Assembly: GCF_016925675.1 (NCBI RefSeq)
Contig: NZ_CP070506.1
Coordinates: forward strand, 3,408,501 to 3,472,500
Origin: Pseudomonas hygromyciniae
GTDB taxonomy: Bacteria > Pseudomonadota > Gammaproteobacteria > Pseudomonadales > Pseudomonadaceae
Reading direction: 5' to 3'
DNA: 64,000 nt
Below are positions 46,835 through 57,541 of this stretch, one piece after another. The notes below the pieces were generated by a model. The model saw only the letters and a list, made by a program, of their open reading frames with translations. It searched no databases and was not told the DNA's origin. The translations under genes were made by a program, and so were the position numbers. Numbering within the stretch: the first letter of the stretch is position 1; each line of letters starts with the position of its first letter.

Positions 46835-48982
46835 TTAACGCAAGCTCCAGGAAACCCCGGCATATACACCCATGCCGTCGCCCGGTGTCGAGCGCGCCAT
46901 ATCGTTGCCATGGTCGTCATAACCCGGTGTCACGGTATTGGCGTAGCGCTGGTTGGTCAGGTTGCGCAGGTCGATCCAGGCTTGCCAGTCCTGTTTCGGC
47001 GCGTCATAGCCGACGGTGGCGCCCAACAAGCCATAGGCTGATGCGTAGTAGGAGTTGGCATAGTCCACCGCCACCCGCGAGGAGTACTCGCCATTGAGGC
47101 TGCTGAAAAAGCCGCTGGGATGGCTGTAGCGCACCTGCGCCTGGTAATAGTGCTTGGGGATGCCGGGCAGCGTGTTGTCACCAAAACGCGGGTCGTCGCG
47201 GTAGTGGAAGTTGCTGTAGGTGTAGGCCTGGCGCAGGGCCAGGCGGCCTGCATTGCCACCGTCCCACAGCGGGCTGGTGAGGCTCAGTTCCAGGCCTTGG
47301 TGGATGGTCGGGCTGGCGTTGGATTCAGCGACCACCTGCGAGGTGTTGGGCGTAGCTGCCTGGGTCTCGACACTGAGCAGTTCATGGCGCACCAGCGAGT
47401 GGTACAACGCCAGGTCCCACTGGCCAAACCAGGCTTCGCCGCGCCCGCCCACTTCCAGGGTGGTGGCGGTCTGGTTTTGCAGCTCCACGCCTTCGCGGGT
47501 CAAGCCCGCCTCCGGCCTGCCCGAGTCTTTCGCGAAGAACTTGTTGGAACCCCAGATCATCGACCAGGCATGCGGCGGCTCCACCGAGCGGCTCAGGTTG
47601 CCATACACCTGCAACTGCGGATTGAAGTCATAGCGCAGCCCCACGCGCGGCGCATAGTCCCAGTCGTGGGTGCTCAAGGGGGCATGGGTCTCGGGGTAAG
47701 TGACTTCGGTTTCGCGGCGGGTGTAGATCGCTGCCAGCCCGGTGGTCAGCCACAGGTCGGGCAGCAGTTCCAGGTCGTTGCTCACATGCAACACCGTATC
47801 CGACCCCAGGTAGCTGTAGTCACGGGTCTTGGTACCCGGAGCGAATGTGGCCGTGGTGCCGGCGGGCACGCGCACGTATTCCGACACGCCGTTATTGGGC
47901 ATCCCCTGGGTAGTGCGCAGGCCGACCGTGGTCTTGCTGTCGCGCCCCAGCAGCGTGTCCTGGCGGATGTAGTTCAAGGTGCCGCTGATGTCGGTGTACG
48001 CCACTTTCAACCGGTTGGTGCCCTCGCGCAGGTCCATCGGGTAATCGTGATACACCAGGCCCGCTTCGATGCGCGCGTTATCGTCCAACTGCAGGGTGGT
48101 CTTGTTGGCGATCCACGTCGAGCCCGGCTGCAAGCGCTTGGAGTCGCGCGCCAGGTTGACGGCGTTGGCCGCGCGCGGGCCGTGTTCGATCTGCTGGCGC
48201 GTGAGTTTGCCGGGGCTGTCGTTGGCAGTTTCGCGGTAGCGGAAATAGAAGCGCGTTTCCAGGTCCGGGTTGAACCGGTAACCGAAGTTGGCCGCCACAC
48301 CCTTGCCACTGCCGGCGCTCTGTTGCTGGAAGCCGTCGTACTCGACATCGGTCAGGCTGATGTAATAGTCGGCATCGCCCAGCACTTGCCCCGAACTGAT
48401 TTCCCGCTGGGCATAACCATGGCTGCCGGCCTCATAGCGCACGCGCAACTTGGGGGCATCGTAGCCCGTGCGGGTCACATAGTTGACCGCCCCGCCCAGG
48501 GCCAAGGCGCCCCGATCAAACCCGTTGGCGCCGCGCAGCACTTCAACCCGGCTAAGCCACAACGGATCCTTGAGTTCGTAAGGCGTACCGCCGGGGCCGG
48601 TAAGTGGCAGGCCGTCGATGGTTTCATACAGGCCGGACGCATGACTGCCGGGACCCCGGTTGATGCCCGAGCCGCGAATGGAGATTTTCACCCCTTCGTT
48701 GTTCGCAGCCTTAGCGTAGATGCCGGCCTGGTACTTGAGCACATCTTCATTGCTGCTGACCCGGCCCTGCCCGACGCTCGCCATATCAACGTAGTTGGTC
48801 CCACCGGGCACCTGCTTGAGTTGCGCCTGGGCCGCTTCGCCTTCGCTCAGTTCTGTGCTGGTGACTTGCAGCGGCGCCAACTGCAGCGCCTCCTGGGCCT
48901 GTGCCAGGTGGCTAAATGTCAGGGCAACCGCCAAGCCGAGCGAGCGCGGGGAAAGAACAAGCAAAGGTTGTCGCAGGCGCAT
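46835..48982 (-). CDS. TonB-dependent outer-membrane receptor
   Basis: 715-residue receptor. After a long signal peptide (about residues 1-29, ending SHLAQAQ) comes the plug domain (QVPGGTNYVDMASVGQG, ISIRGSGINRGPG, VEVLRGANGFDRGALALGG). A 22-stranded barrel follows with the usual C-terminal aromatic-type end (GVYAGVSWSLR). The ATG at 48982 has AAGGA eight bases upstream. It imports an iron complex or another large solute using TonB energy; the ligand is not evident. It is divergent from the acid phosphatase gene with a 126-base shared promoter region. I did not find a clear Fur box there. Confidence 0.9.
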   Translation of the reverse strand: MRLRQPLLVLSPRSLGLAVALTFSHLAQAQEALQLAPLQVTSTELSEGEAAQAQLKQVPGGTNYVDMASVGQGRVSSNEDVLKYQAGIYAKAANNEGVKISIRGSGINRGPGSHASGLYETIDGLPLTGPGGTPYELKDPLWLSRVEVLRGANGFDRGALALGGAVNYVTRTGYDAPKLRVRYEAGSHGYAQREISSGQVLGDADYYISLTDVEYDGFQQQSAGSGKGVAANFGYRFNPDLETRFYFRYRETANDSPGKLTRQQIEHGPRAANAVNLARDSKRLQPGSTWIANKTTLQLDDNARIEAGLVYHDYPMDLREGTNRLKVAYTDISGTLNYIRQDTLLGRDSKTTVGLRTTQGMPNNGVSEYVRVPAGTTATFAPGTKTRDYSYLGSDTVLHVSNDLELLPDLWLTTGLAAIYTRRETEVTYPETHAPLSTHDWDYAPRVGLRYDFNPQLQVYGNLSRSVEPPHAWSMIWGSNKFFAKDSGRPEAGLTREGVELQNQTATTLEVGGRGEAWFGQWDLALYHSLVRHELLSVETQAATPNTSQVVAESNASPTIHQGLELSLTSPLWDGGNAGRLALRQAYTYSNFHYRDDPRFGDNTLPGIPKHYYQAQVRYSHPSGFFSSLNGEYSSRVAVDYANSYYASAYGLLGATVGYDAPKQDWQAWIDLRNLTNQRYANTVTPGYDDHGNDMARSTPGDGMGVYAGVSWSLR

Positions 48983-49108
48983 GGGCCGAATCCTTGAAGA
49001 GGTCTGCGGTTGGAAGCCGCGGATCATACGCAGGTCACGCACAAACCTCGTCGATTAGGCTAATGTGCTGGCCCTGAGCGCCCCTTAACCCTTGAGGCCG
49101 AGCCTTTC

Positions 49109-49945
49109 ATGCGCAATCTCACCTTCGCCAGCATCTGCCTGTTCTCTTCACTATTGGTCGGTTGCCAACAACACCCACCGGCCAACGACCAACTGGATGC
49201 GGTGCTCTGGACCCAAACCTCCATCGAGCATGAGTTGATCTATCGCCAGGTGTTCGCCGACGCCACCCGCCAACTCGACGTGGCCCTGGCCACCAAGGAC
49301 TGGGACGCCCTGCCCTTTGCCCCGCGCAACCTGAGCGGCTTGCCGCCGGCGGTGATCGTCGATATCGATGAAACCCTCCTGGACAACGTGCCGCTCAATG
49401 CCCGGGACATCGTCAGCAACCAGGTCTACTCCTATGACCGCTGGAACACCTGGGTCGACCAGGCCAAGGCCCAGGCCCTGCCCGGTGCCGTGGCGTTTTT
49501 ACAGGCAGCCAAGCAACGGGGGATCAAGGTGTATTACCTGACCAACCGTGAGCACAGCCAGGTCCAGGCCACCGTCGACAACCTGCGCTTGCGCGGTTTC
49601 CCGGTAGAAAGCAATGAGCAGGTGCTGGCAGCCGCTACCCCGACCGGCCACTGTGAACAGGCGGGCTACGGCAAGAACTGCCGACGCCAATGGGTCGCCA
49701 GCCAGGCGCGGGTGCTGTTGATGGCTGGTGATTCCCTGGGGGATTTCGTCCAGGCCGAACACAACACCCTGGCCGCCCAACGCCAGGCGGTGGAGCCTTA
49801 TGTGGGCTGGTTTGGCCAGCGCTGGTTCCTGCTACCGAATCCAACCTACGGCAACTGGTACAGCGCGCCCTATGGCGACCGTGAAGAGATACCGTTTGCG
49901 CAGAAGCGTTTTTTCAAACGGGAGGCCCTTCAGTTGCAGCAATGA
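49109..49945 (+). CDS. lipoprotein acid phosphatase, e(P4)/HAD class C family
   Basis: 278-residue HAD-superfamily phosphatase anchored as a lipoprotein (lipobox LLVGC, Cys about 19). The nucleophile motif VDIDETLLDN has both aspartates (about D85 and D87). The second motif is YYLTNREHSQ and the third LMAGDSLGDF. Relatives of Haemophilus e(P4) dephosphorylate nucleotides such as NMN at the outer membrane. Length fits the family. It is divergent from the TonB-dependent receptor gene. Confidence 0.9.
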   Translation: MRNLTFASICLFSSLLVGCQQHPPANDQLDAVLWTQTSIEHELIYRQVFADATRQLDVALATKDWDALPFAPRNLSGLPPAVIVDIDETLLDNVPLNARDIVSNQVYSYDRWNTWVDQAKAQALPGAVAFLQAAKQRGIKVYYLTNREHSQVQATVDNLRLRGFPVESNEQVLAAATPTGHCEQAGYGKNCRRQWVASQARVLLMAGDSLGDFVQAEHNTLAAQRQAVEPYVGWFGQRWFLLPNPTYGNWYSAPYGDREEIPFAQKRFFKREALQLQQ

Positions 49946-49953
49946 AGATCAGA

Positions 49954-50057
49954 TGTGGGAGCTGGCTTGTCGGATCGCCGCACCGCTGCGATGGCGGTGG
50001 GTCAGTCGATACCTACCTGGCTGAACCATCGCCTTCGCGGGCAAGCCCGCTCCCACA
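49954..50057. repeat. REP doublet
   Basis: TGTGGGAGCTGGCTTGTCGG and its partner GGGCAAGCCCGCTCCCACA around a loop that contains GGTGGGTCAGTCGATACC. It lies between convergent genes. Confidence 0.85.
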
Positions 50058-50108
50058 AGTGAGTGGCAGCGGGCACGGAGTTTTGGGGTGGCACACAGCG
50101 CCCACTCA

Positions 50109-50885
50109 TTAGCTGGTGGCCTGGCGATACTGACGCGGCGTAAAGCCGGTCAACGCCTTGAACTGGCGGGTGAATGCACTGTGGTCGGTGTAGCCGCATT
50201 GCAACGCCACATCGGTGATCGGCAGGTCGGTGTGCAATAGGCGATGGGCATGTTCCAGGCGCACTTTCTGGATCATCTGCCGGGGCGTCAGGTGGAATAC
50301 GCGCTTGCAGTAGCGCTCCAGTTGCGCCACCGAGATGCCGGCGATGCGTGTCAGTTCTCCGAGGGTCACGCGCTGGTTGAAGTGGGCGCGGATGTGTTCG
50401 TCCACGGCCGCCAGGCGCTGATAGGCCGGGTGGGTCTCACTGGCGGATTGCAGGTCGACCGAAATCCCAGCCAGGCCGATGATCGCGCCTTCGTGGTTGT
50501 GCAACGGCCATTTGTGGGTCAGGCACCAACCGGGTTCGCGGCTGCCATACAGGTGCAACTCCAGTTGATCCTCCAGCACCAGGCCCTGCTCCAGCACGCG
50601 CCGATCCTGCTCGGTGTAACCCGGCCCCAACTGCGCGGGAAACACCTCGGCGCTGGTCTTGCCCAGTAACGGGCGCCGATCTTTCAAGCCGCAGCGCTGC
50701 ACCAGGGTGCGGTTGGCCATGACGTAGCGCGCCTGCACGTCCTTGATAAACATCGTCGCATTGGGAATCACGTCGAGCATCGGCAACAGCATGGCCACGC
50801 CCGCCAGCATCTGTTCGAGGCTGTGTGGGCGCTGCTCGCCGCCCTGGCACAGGGTTGCAAACGCGTTGTGCATCATGCCGTTCAC
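50109..50885 (-). CDS. lhpR: AraC-family regulator with PAS-like sensor (LhpR-like)
   Basis: 258-residue regulator. A PAS-like domain covers about residues 30-150 (IPNATMFIKDVQARYVMAN, IIGLAGISVDL). A C-terminal AraC HTH pair covers about 160-255 (VTLGELTRIAGISVAQLERY; ITDVALQCGYTDHSAFTRQF). It is divergent from the hydroxyproline genes and is the expected activator. The start is uncertain: from GTG 50885 the frame is open, but removing one base from the run at 50932-50934 would extend it to an ATG at 50982 (MTNSAQFPQAQPHSTGPGHR, then AICGLSEAINEAV). This looks like the true N terminus. Confidence 0.82.
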   Translation of the reverse strand: MNGMMHNAFATLCQGGEQRPHSLEQMLAGVAMLLPMLDVIPNATMFIKDVQARYVMANRTLVQRCGLKDRRPLLGKTSAEVFPAQLGPGYTEQDRRVLEQGLVLEDQLELHLYGSREPGWCLTHKWPLHNHEGAIIGLAGISVDLQSASETHPAYQRLAAVDEHIRAHFNQRVTLGELTRIAGISVAQLERYCKRVFHLTPRQMIQKVRLEHAHRLLHTDLPITDVALQCGYTDHSAFTRQFKALTGFTPRQYRQATS

Positions 50886-51076
50886 TGCCTCGTTTATCGC
50901 CTCGCTGAGCCCGCAGATTGCCCGATGGCCAGGGCCCTGTCGAGTGCGGCTGCGCCTGCGGAAATTGTGCTGAATTCGTCATTGATAGCCGCGCAAAACA
51001 TCAATCGCCAGCGGGCTGATGGGTTCACTGTAGCGCCACTGCATGCCTATCCAATAACCCACAAGAAGGCGCCGCT

Positions 51077-52695
51077 ATGTCAGCCCAAGGCAAGTTCAAG
51101 AAACAGCTGTCTCTGATCGACCTCACCTTTATCGGACTGGGAGCCATCTTCGGTTCCGGTTGGTTGTTTGCCGCCAGTCACGTGTCGTCCATCGCAGGTC
51201 CTGCCGGGATTTTTTCCTGGTTACTCGGCGGTTTTGCCGTGCTGCTGCTGGGCATTGTGTATTGCGAATTAGGCGCGGCCCTGCCCCGTGCCGGTGGCGT
51301 GGTGCGCTACCCGGTGTATTCCCACGGCCCGCTGCTGGGCTACCTGATGGGCTTTATCACACTGATCGCGTTTTCCAGCCTGGTGGCGATTGAGGTGGTC
51401 GCCTCAAGGCAATATGCCGCCGCCTGGTTTCCCGAGTTGACCAAGGCCGGCTCCAGCGACCCCCACCACCCTCGGCTGGCTGGTGCAGTTCGGCCTGCTC
51501 TGCCTGTTTTTCGTGCTCAATTACCGCAGCGTCAAGACGTTCGCCATCGCCAATAACCTGGTCAGCGTATTCAAGTTCATCGTGCCGCTGCTGGTGATCG
51601 GCGTGCTGTTCACCTTCTTCAAACCGGCCAACTTTCACTCCCAGGGCTTTGCGCCTTTCGGCCTGTCGGGGATTGAAATGGCGGTGTCCGCCGGCGGGGT
51701 GATTTTTTGCTTATCTGGGGCTGACGCCGATCATCTCGGTGGCCAGCGAAGTGAAAAACCCGCAACGCACCATTCCCATTGCCTTGATTCTTTCGGTGCT
51801 GCTGTCCACAGCGATTTATGTGCTGTTGCAAGTGGCCTTCCTCGGCGGCGTGCCCACCGAAATGCTTGCCAACGGCTGGGCCGGGATCAGCAAGGAACTG
51901 GCGCTGCCCTATCGCGATATCGCCCTGGCATTGGGTGTGGGTTGGCTGGCCTATCTGGTGGTGGCCGACGCGGTGATCTCCCCCAGCGGCTGCGGCAACA
52001 TCTACATGAACGCCACGCCACGGGTGATCTACGGCTGGGCGCAGACTGGCACCTTCTTCAAGATCTTTACGCGCATTGATGAGAAGTCCGGTATCCCACG
52101 CCCGGCGCTGTGGCTGACCTTTGGCTTGTCAGTGTTCTGGACCTTGCCGTTCCCGTCCTGGGAAGCGCTGATCAACGTGGTCTCCGCCGCCCTGGTGTTG
52201 AGCTACGCGGTGGCCCCGGTGTGCGTCGCCGCACTGCGACGCAATGCCCCCGACATGCCGCGCCCGTTCCGGGTCAAGTGGATGAATGTGCTGGGCCCGC
52301 TGTCGTTCATCATCGCCGCGCTGATCGTCTACTGGTCAGGCTGGAACACCGTGTCATGGCTGCTGGGCCTGCAAATCGTGATGTTTGTGGTGTACCTGCT
52401 GTGCCGCCGCCTGGTACCGACCCAGCACCTGAACCTCGCCCAGCAAGTGCGTTCCAGCGCGTGGCTGATCGGCTTCTACGCGGTAACCATGGTGCTATCC
52501 AAGCTCGGCAGTTTTGGTGGCCTGGGCGTGCTCAGCCATCCCTTCGACACCCTGGTCGTCGCCGCCTGCGCGCTGGGCATCTACTACTGGGGCGCCGCCA
52601 CCGGCGTGCCGGCGCACCTGGTGGAACTGGAACACGAAGACGATGAAAGCGAAGCCGTGCTGCCCGCTACCGTTATGCATCCGGCGAACGCATAA
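51077..52695 (+). pseudogene. APC-family amino acid permease, two frame breaks
   Basis: Inner-membrane amino acid/polyamine permease of about 12 helices, probably the hydroxyproline importer. The N terminus is normal (LTFIGLGAIFGSGWLFAAS). The frame breaks at the C-run 51460-51464 and the T-run 51703-51708. Removing one base at each joins SDPTTLGWLVQFGLLCLFF and GVIFAYLGLTPIISVASEVK, giving about 539 residues, a normal family length. The last part (from about 51739) is open to the stop and ends in an acidic tail. It is most likely intact in the organism. It precedes the epimerase by 26 bases. Confidence 0.75.
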
Positions 52696-52721
52696 CGGGC
52701 CAATCACCAAGGAGTATCTGG

Positions 52722-53648
52722 ATGAAACGATTGCACGTGATTGACTCCCATACCGGCGGCGAACCGACGCGCCTGATCCTCAATGGCTTCCCGCAGCTTG
52801 CCGGCCAGAGCATCGCCGACAAGCTCGAAAACCTGCGCAGCGAACACGACCACTGGCGCCGCGCCTGCCTGCTGGAACCCCGTGGCAACGATGTACTGGT
52901 CGGCGCGCTGTACTGCGAGCCGGTCTCTGCGGGAGCCACCTGCGGGGTGATTTTCTTCAACAATGCCGGCTACCTCGGCATGTGTGGCCACGGCACCATC
53001 GGCCTGGTCGCCTCGTTGCACTACCTGGGGCACATCGCGCCGGGGGTACACAGCATCGACACGCCGGTGGGCCCGGTCAGCGCCACCTTGCATGCGGATG
53101 GCGCCGTGACCTTGCGCAATGTGCCCGCCTATCGCTATCGCCGGCAGGTGCCGGTGGATGTGGCGGGGTATGGCCGTGTCTACGGTGATATTGCCTGGGG
53201 CGGCAACTGGTTTTTCCTGGTGTCCGAGCACGGCCAGGATTTGCACATGGCCAATGTCGATGCCCTCACCGACTTCACCTGGGCCATGCTCAAGGCCCTC
53301 GAAGCCCAAGGCATCCATGGCGAAGACGGCGCGTTGATCGACCATATCGAACTGTTCGCCGATGACGACCAGGCCGACAGCCGCAACTTCGTCATGTGCC
53401 CCGGCAAAGCCTACGACCGCTCGCCCTGCGGCACCGGCACCAGCGCCAAGCTGGCGTGCCTGGCCGCCGATGGCAAGCTTCAGGCCGGCGAGCCATGGGT
53501 ACAAGCCAGCATCACCGCCAGCCAATTCGAAGGCCGTTTTGAATGGGAGGGCGAACGCATCCGCCCGTTCATCACCGGCCGCGCCTACATGACCGCCGAC
53601 AGCACCTTGCTGATCGACGAACAGGATCCCTTCGCCTGGGGCATTTGA
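52722..53648 (+). CDS. lhpA: 4-hydroxyproline 2-epimerase (proline racemase family)
   Basis: 308-residue cofactor-independent epimerase that interconverts trans-4-hydroxy-L-proline and cis-4-hydroxy-D-proline. Both catalytic cysteines are present: about Cys88 in GMCGHGTIG and about Cys236 in [19 protein letters not shown] at the N terminus is typical. Cys at both positions separates epimerases and racemases from the Ser/Thr dehydratase subgroup. A strong AAGGAG site precedes the ATG. First catabolic enzyme of the locus, with the deaminase gene 44 bases downstream. Confidence 0.93.
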   Translation: MKRLHVIDSHTGGEPTRLILNGFPQLAGQSIADKLENLRSEHDHWRRACLLEPRGNDVLVGALYCEPVSAGATCGVIFFNNAGYLGMCGHGTIGLVASLHYLGHIAPGVHSIDTPVGPVSATLHADGAVTLRNVPAYRYRRQVPVDVAGYGRVYGDIAWGGNWFFLVSEHGQDLHMANVDALTDFTWAMLKALEAQGIHGEDGALIDHIELFADDDQADSRNFVMCPGKAYDRSPCGTGTSAKLACLAADGKLQAGEPWVQASITASQFEGRFEWEGERIRPFITGRAYMTADSTLLIDEQDPFAWGI

Positions 53649-53692
53649 GCACCCGGCACCTTCTAAACAGACCCTTCCAAGGAGATAAAACC

Positions 53693-54640
53693 ATGAGCGA
53701 TAACATCTTCACCGGCTGCATCCCAGCCCTGATGACCCCCTGCACCGCCGAGCGCCAGCCGGACTTCGACGCCCTGGTCGCCAAGGGCCGCGAGCTGATC
53801 GATATCGGCATGAGCGCCGTGGTGTATTGCGGCTCCATGGGCGACTGGCCGTTGCTCACCGAAGCCCAGCGCCAGGAAGGCGTGGCGCGCCTGGTGGCGG
53901 CGGGTATCCCGACCATCGTCGGCACCGGTGCGGTCAACAGCCGTGAGGCCGTCGCCCATGCGGCCCACGCGGCCAAGGTCGGCGCCCATGGCTTGATGGT
54001 CATCCCGCGCGTGCTGTCCCGTGGCGCCTCGGCCACCGCGCAAAAGGCCCACTTCGCGGCGATCCTCAGCGCCGCGCCGAACCTGCCGTCAGTGATTTAC
54101 AACAGCCCCTACTACGGCTTTGCCACCCGCGCCGACCTGTTCTTTGAACTGCGCCGCGAGTACCCGAACCTGATCGGTTTCAAAGAATTCGGTGGCGGCG
54201 CAGACCTGCGTTACGCCGCTGAACACATCACCTCCAAGGACGATGACGTGACCCTGATGGTGGGTGTGGATACCCAAGTGGTGCACGGTTTCGTCAACTG
54301 CAACGCCACCGGCGCCATCACTGGTATCGGCAACGCCCTGCCACGGGAAGTCCTGCAACTGGTGGCCCTGAGCAAGAAAGCCGCCAAGGGCGATGCCAAG
54401 GCGCGGCGCCAGGCCCGTGAACTGGAAGCCGCGCTGGCGGTGCTGTCGTCCTTCGATGAAGGCTGCGACCTGGTGCTCTATTACAAGCACTTGATGGTGC
54501 TCAATGGCGATCTGGAATACAGCCTGCACTTCAACCCAAGCGATGTGCTCAGCGATGCCCAGCGCCGCTATGCCGAGAACCAGTACGCGCTGTTCCGCCA
54601 GTGGTACGCCAACTGGTCGGCAGAACAGAACGTCGACTGA
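53693..54640 (+). CDS. DapA-family pyrroline-4-hydroxy-2-carboxylate deaminase
   Basis: 315-residue class-I aldolase-fold lyase. The Schiff-base lysine is at about K164 ([10 protein letters not shown]) and the catalytic tyrosine at about Y140 (IYNSPYYGF). By context it deaminates delta-1-pyrroline-4-hydroxy-2-carboxylate to 2-oxoglutarate semialdehyde, as shown for the P. putida homologue in the same gene neighbourhood. AAGGAG lies upstream of the ATG at 53693; the longer open frame overlaps the epimerase. A terminator-like hairpin follows the stop. Confidence 0.9.
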   Translation: MSDNIFTGCIPALMTPCTAERQPDFDALVAKGRELIDIGMSAVVYCGSMGDWPLLTEAQRQEGVARLVAAGIPTIVGTGAVNSREAVAHAAHAAKVGAHGLMVIPRVLSRGASATAQKAHFAAILSAAPNLPSVIYNSPYYGFATRADLFFELRREYPNLIGFKEFGGGADLRYAAEHITSKDDDVTLMVGVDTQVVHGFVNCNATGAITGIGNALPREVLQLVALSKKAAKGDAKARRQARELEAALAVLSSFDEGCDLVLYYKHLMVLNGDLEYSLHFNPSDVLSDAQRRYAENQYALFRQWYANWSAEQNVD

Positions 54641-54648
54641 CTGCTCGT

Positions 54649-54682
54649 ACGCCGCTGGTGCACAGCGGCGTTTCTTCTTTTT
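54649..54682 (+). terminator. intra-operon terminator/attenuator hairpin
   Basis: ACGCCGCTG/CAGCGGCGT is a perfect 9-bp stem with a 5-base loop and a TTCTTCTTTTTT tail. It lies between the deaminase and dehydrogenase genes of one apparent operon and may lower expression of the distal genes. Confidence 0.8.
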
Positions 54683-54695
54683 TCAGGAACAGGCC

Positions 54696-56267
54696 ATGAC
54701 TCTGACAGGCAATATGCTGATCGGTCAGCACTCCATTCCCGGCACCGGCGCTGCCCTGCGCGCCCTCAACCCGGCCACCAACGCTGCGCTGGAGCCGGCC
54801 TATCCCGGCGGCTCGGCCGAACACGTGGCCCAGGCTTGCGCGCTGGCGTGGTCAGCCTTCGACAGCTACCGCGAGACATCGCTGCTGGCCCGCGCTGAAT
54901 TCCTCGAAACCATCGCCAACGAAATCGAGGCCCTGGGCGATGAGTTGATCGAGCGCGCCGTGGCTGAAACCGGCTTGCCCCACGCGCGGATCCAGGGCGA
55001 ACGGGGGCGCACCTGCCAGCAACTGCGCACCTTCGCCCGGACCGTACGCGCCGGCGAATGGCTGGACGTGCGAATCGATACTGCGCAACCAGGCCGCCAG
55101 CCCCTGCCCCGTGCCGACCTACGCCAACGCCAGGTGCCGTTGGGGCCGGTGGCCGTATTTGGCGCCAGCAACTTCCCGCTGGCGTTCTCGGTGGCCGGTG
55201 GTGACACCGCTTCAGCCCTCGCCGCCGGTTGCCCGGTGATCGTCAAGGCACACGGTGCCCACCCCGGCACCAGCGAACTGGTAGGCCGCGCGCTGGCCCG
55301 TGCCGTGAAGCAGTGTGGCCTGCCCGAAGGCGTATTCTCCCTGCTATACGGCTCTGGCCGTGAAGTGGGGATTGCCCTGGTCACCGACCCACGGATCAAG
55401 GCGGTAGGCTTTACCGGCTCGCAAAGTGGTGGCATCGCTTTATGCCAGGCGGCCCAGGCACGCCCGGAGCCGATCCCGGTGTATGCGGAAATGAGTTCGA
55501 TCAATCCGGTGTATCTGTTCCCTGCCGCCCTCAAGGCACGCGGCGAGGCGCTGGCGCAAGGCTTCGTCACCTCACTGACCCAGGGTGCCGGGCAGTTCTG
55601 CACCAACCCAGGGCTGGTGATTGCGGTCCAGGGCGCGCAGCTGGAGCAGTTTGTCAGCGTTGCCAGCAGCCTGCTGCAACGCAGTCCGGCGCAGACCATG
55701 CTCACCCCTGGCATCTTCCAGGCCTATGAAGCAGGCGTCGGCGCACTGGCCGAGCATGCCCACCCCGTGGCCAGCGGGTTGCCAGCGCAAGGCTCGAACC
55801 AATGCCAGGCGCAGTTGTTTAGCACCCACGCGCAAGACTTCCTCGCCAACCCGCATTTGCAAGGTGAAGTCTTCGGCGCCGCCGCGTTGCTGGTGCAATG
55901 TGTCGACGATGGGGAAATGCGCCGGGTGACCGAACACCTCGAAGGCCAACTGACCGCCACCCTGCACCTGGATGAGGGCGATCTTGAACAAGCACAGGGA
56001 TTGCTGCCGACCCTTGAGCGCAAGGCGGGCCGATTGCTGGTCAATGGCTGGCCGACCGGAGTCGAGGTGTGTGATGCCATGGTGCATGGCGGGCCGTTCC
56101 CCGCGACTTCGGACTCACGCTCGACCTCGGTGGGCACGGCCGCGATCCTGCGTTTCCTGCGCCCGGTGTGCTACCAGGACTTCCCCGACAGCCTGCTGCC
56201 CGAAGCCCTCAAACAAGACAATCCGCTCGCGTTGCGGCGCTTGCTCGACGGCCAGAGAGAAGCCTGA
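54696..56267 (+). CDS. 2-oxoglutarate semialdehyde (2,5-dioxovalerate) dehydrogenase
   Basis: 523-residue NAD(P)-dependent aldehyde dehydrogenase, last oxidative step of hydroxyproline breakdown to 2-oxoglutarate. The catalytic cysteine is at about C302 ([10 protein letters not shown]) and the general-base glutamate at about E265 ([11 protein letters not shown]). The [21 protein letters not shown] segment near the cofactor site matches the KGSADH subgroup, which is longer than ordinary ALDHs (about 525 against 490). The ATG at 54696 follows CAGGAACAGG. It ends two bases before the next start. Confidence 0.92.
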   Translation: MTLTGNMLIGQHSIPGTGAALRALNPATNAALEPAYPGGSAEHVAQACALAWSAFDSYRETSLLARAEFLETIANEIEALGDELIERAVAETGLPHARIQGERGRTCQQLRTFARTVRAGEWLDVRIDTAQPGRQPLPRADLRQRQVPLGPVAVFGASNFPLAFSVAGGDTASALAAGCPVIVKAHGAHPGTSELVGRALARAVKQCGLPEGVFSLLYGSGREVGIALVTDPRIKAVGFTGSQSGGIALCQAAQARPEPIPVYAEMSSINPVYLFPAALKARGEALAQGFVTSLTQGAGQFCTNPGLVIAVQGAQLEQFVSVASSLLQRSPAQTMLTPGIFQAYEAGVGALAEHAHPVASGLPAQGSNQCQAQLFSTHAQDFLANPHLQGEVFGAAALLVQCVDDGEMRRVTEHLEGQLTATLHLDEGDLEQAQGLLPTLERKAGRLLVNGWPTGVEVCDAMVHGGPFPATSDSRSTSVGTAAILRFLRPVCYQDFPDSLLPEALKQDNPLALRRLLDGQREA

Positions 56268-56269
56268 AC

Positions 56270-57541
56270 ATGCTCGAAAACCCTCAACCCGAGATCGACA
56301 TTGCGGTGGTCGGCGCCGGCATTATCGGCGTCGCCTGCGCGCTACAACTGGCGCGCCAGGGCCGCCGAGTAGTGGTCATCGATCAGCAGGAACCGGGCAT
56401 GGGCGCTTCGTTCGGCAATGCCGGGCATTTGGCGACCGAACAGGTGTTCCCCATCGCCGACCTGTCGATCCTGATGCGCCTGCCCGCCATGCTCATGGAC
56501 CCCATGGGCCCACTGCGCCTGGACTGGAAATACCTGCCCCGGGCCCTGCCCTGGTTTACCCGCCTGCTGCTGAACCTGCGCCCCACCGCCTACCAGCGTT
56601 CGGTTGCCGGCATCCGTGCCCTCAATGAAAGCAGCCTGAGTGCGTGGCAGCGCTTGCTGGCAACCTTGGCCCGACCTGAATTGCTCCGTGAGGACGGTTC
56701 GCTATTGGTGTTCGAGCGCGCCGAGTCGCGCCAAGCGATTGAAGGTTTGCAAGCGCGCATGACCCAGCAACAGGTGCCGGTGGACTACTGGTCGGCGGAC
56801 GCCGTGCGAAAGGCCGCACCGCAATTGAGCGAACGAATCCAGGGCGGATTGTTCTTTCCCCGGACCGGGCATTTCCTCGATCCATATCGCGTGGTTTGCG
56901 AACTGGTCGAGGCCGCCAAGGCCTGCGGCGTGACATTCCTCAAGCGACAGGTCCAGGACGGCCAGTTGCAGGCACAGGGCGTTACATTGATCACCGACCT
57001 GGGCCGCTTGGCCGCCCGCCAGGTGTTGATCGCCTGCGGCGCCCACTCGGCCAGGCTCACCCAGGCGCTGACCGGCAAAAAGGTGCCCCTGGACACCGAG
57101 CGCGGTTACCACCTGATGCTGCCCCATGAGCAAGAGCGCTTGCCCTTCGCCGTCACCTCACTGGAACGCAAGTTCATCATGACGCCCATGGCCGATGGCC
57201 TGCGGCTGGCTGGCACCGTGGAATTCGCCGGCCTCGACCGGCCGCCGAACATGCAGCGCGCCTGGCAGTTGCATCGGCTGAGCCACGGCCTGTTGCGTCA
57301 TGAGTTGAGCGCTGAGGACGCCACGCCGTGGATGGGCTTTCGGCCCTCGTTGCCAGACTCGCTGCCGATCATCGACCGAGTGTGCGGCGGCAAGGTGTTG
57401 CTTGCTTTCGGCCATCAACACCTGGGGTTGACGCAAGCGGCCGTCACTGCCGAGCTGATCGCGCAACTGCTCTCACCGGTCTACATGCCCCAACCTGCGG
57501 GATTGCCCGCGCTGGAGCGCTATCGACTGGACCGTTTCTGA
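56270..57541 (+). CDS. FAD-dependent D-hydroxyproline dehydrogenase (DadA-like)
   Basis: 423-residue flavoprotein of the DAO family. The FAD-binding motif is in DIAVVGAGIIGVACAL, and the substrate-side C-terminal motif lies in PWMGFRPSLPDSLPIID. In this locus it should oxidise cis-4-hydroxy-D-proline to pyrroline-4-hydroxy-2-carboxylate, passing electrons to the respiratory chain or oxygen. P. putida has the same single-subunit enzyme in the same gene order. The start at 56270 follows GAGAGA just inside the end of the ALDH gene. Confidence 0.9.
   Translation: MLENPQPEIDIAVVGAGIIGVACALQLARQGRRVVVIDQQEPGMGASFGNAGHLATEQVFPIADLSILMRLPAMLMDPMGPLRLDWKYLPRALPWFTRLLLNLRPTAYQRSVAGIRALNESSLSAWQRLLATLARPELLREDGSLLVFERAESRQAIEGLQARMTQQQVPVDYWSADAVRKAAPQLSERIQGGLFFPRTGHFLDPYRVVCELVEAAKACGVTFLKRQVQDGQLQAQGVTLITDLGRLAARQVLIACGAHSARLTQALTGKKVPLDTERGYHLMLPHEQERLPFAVTSLERKFIMTPMADGLRLAGTVEFAGLDRPPNMQRAWQLHRLSHGLLRHELSAEDATPWMGFRPSLPDSLPIIDRVCGGKVLLAFGHQHLGLTQAAVTAELIAQLLSPVYMPQPAGLPALERYRLDRF

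Noticed and set aside
47120..48997. 625-codon open frame antisense to the TonB-dependent receptor
   Set aside because: Shadow frame; no start context, no domain, and the opposite strand encodes a complete receptor.
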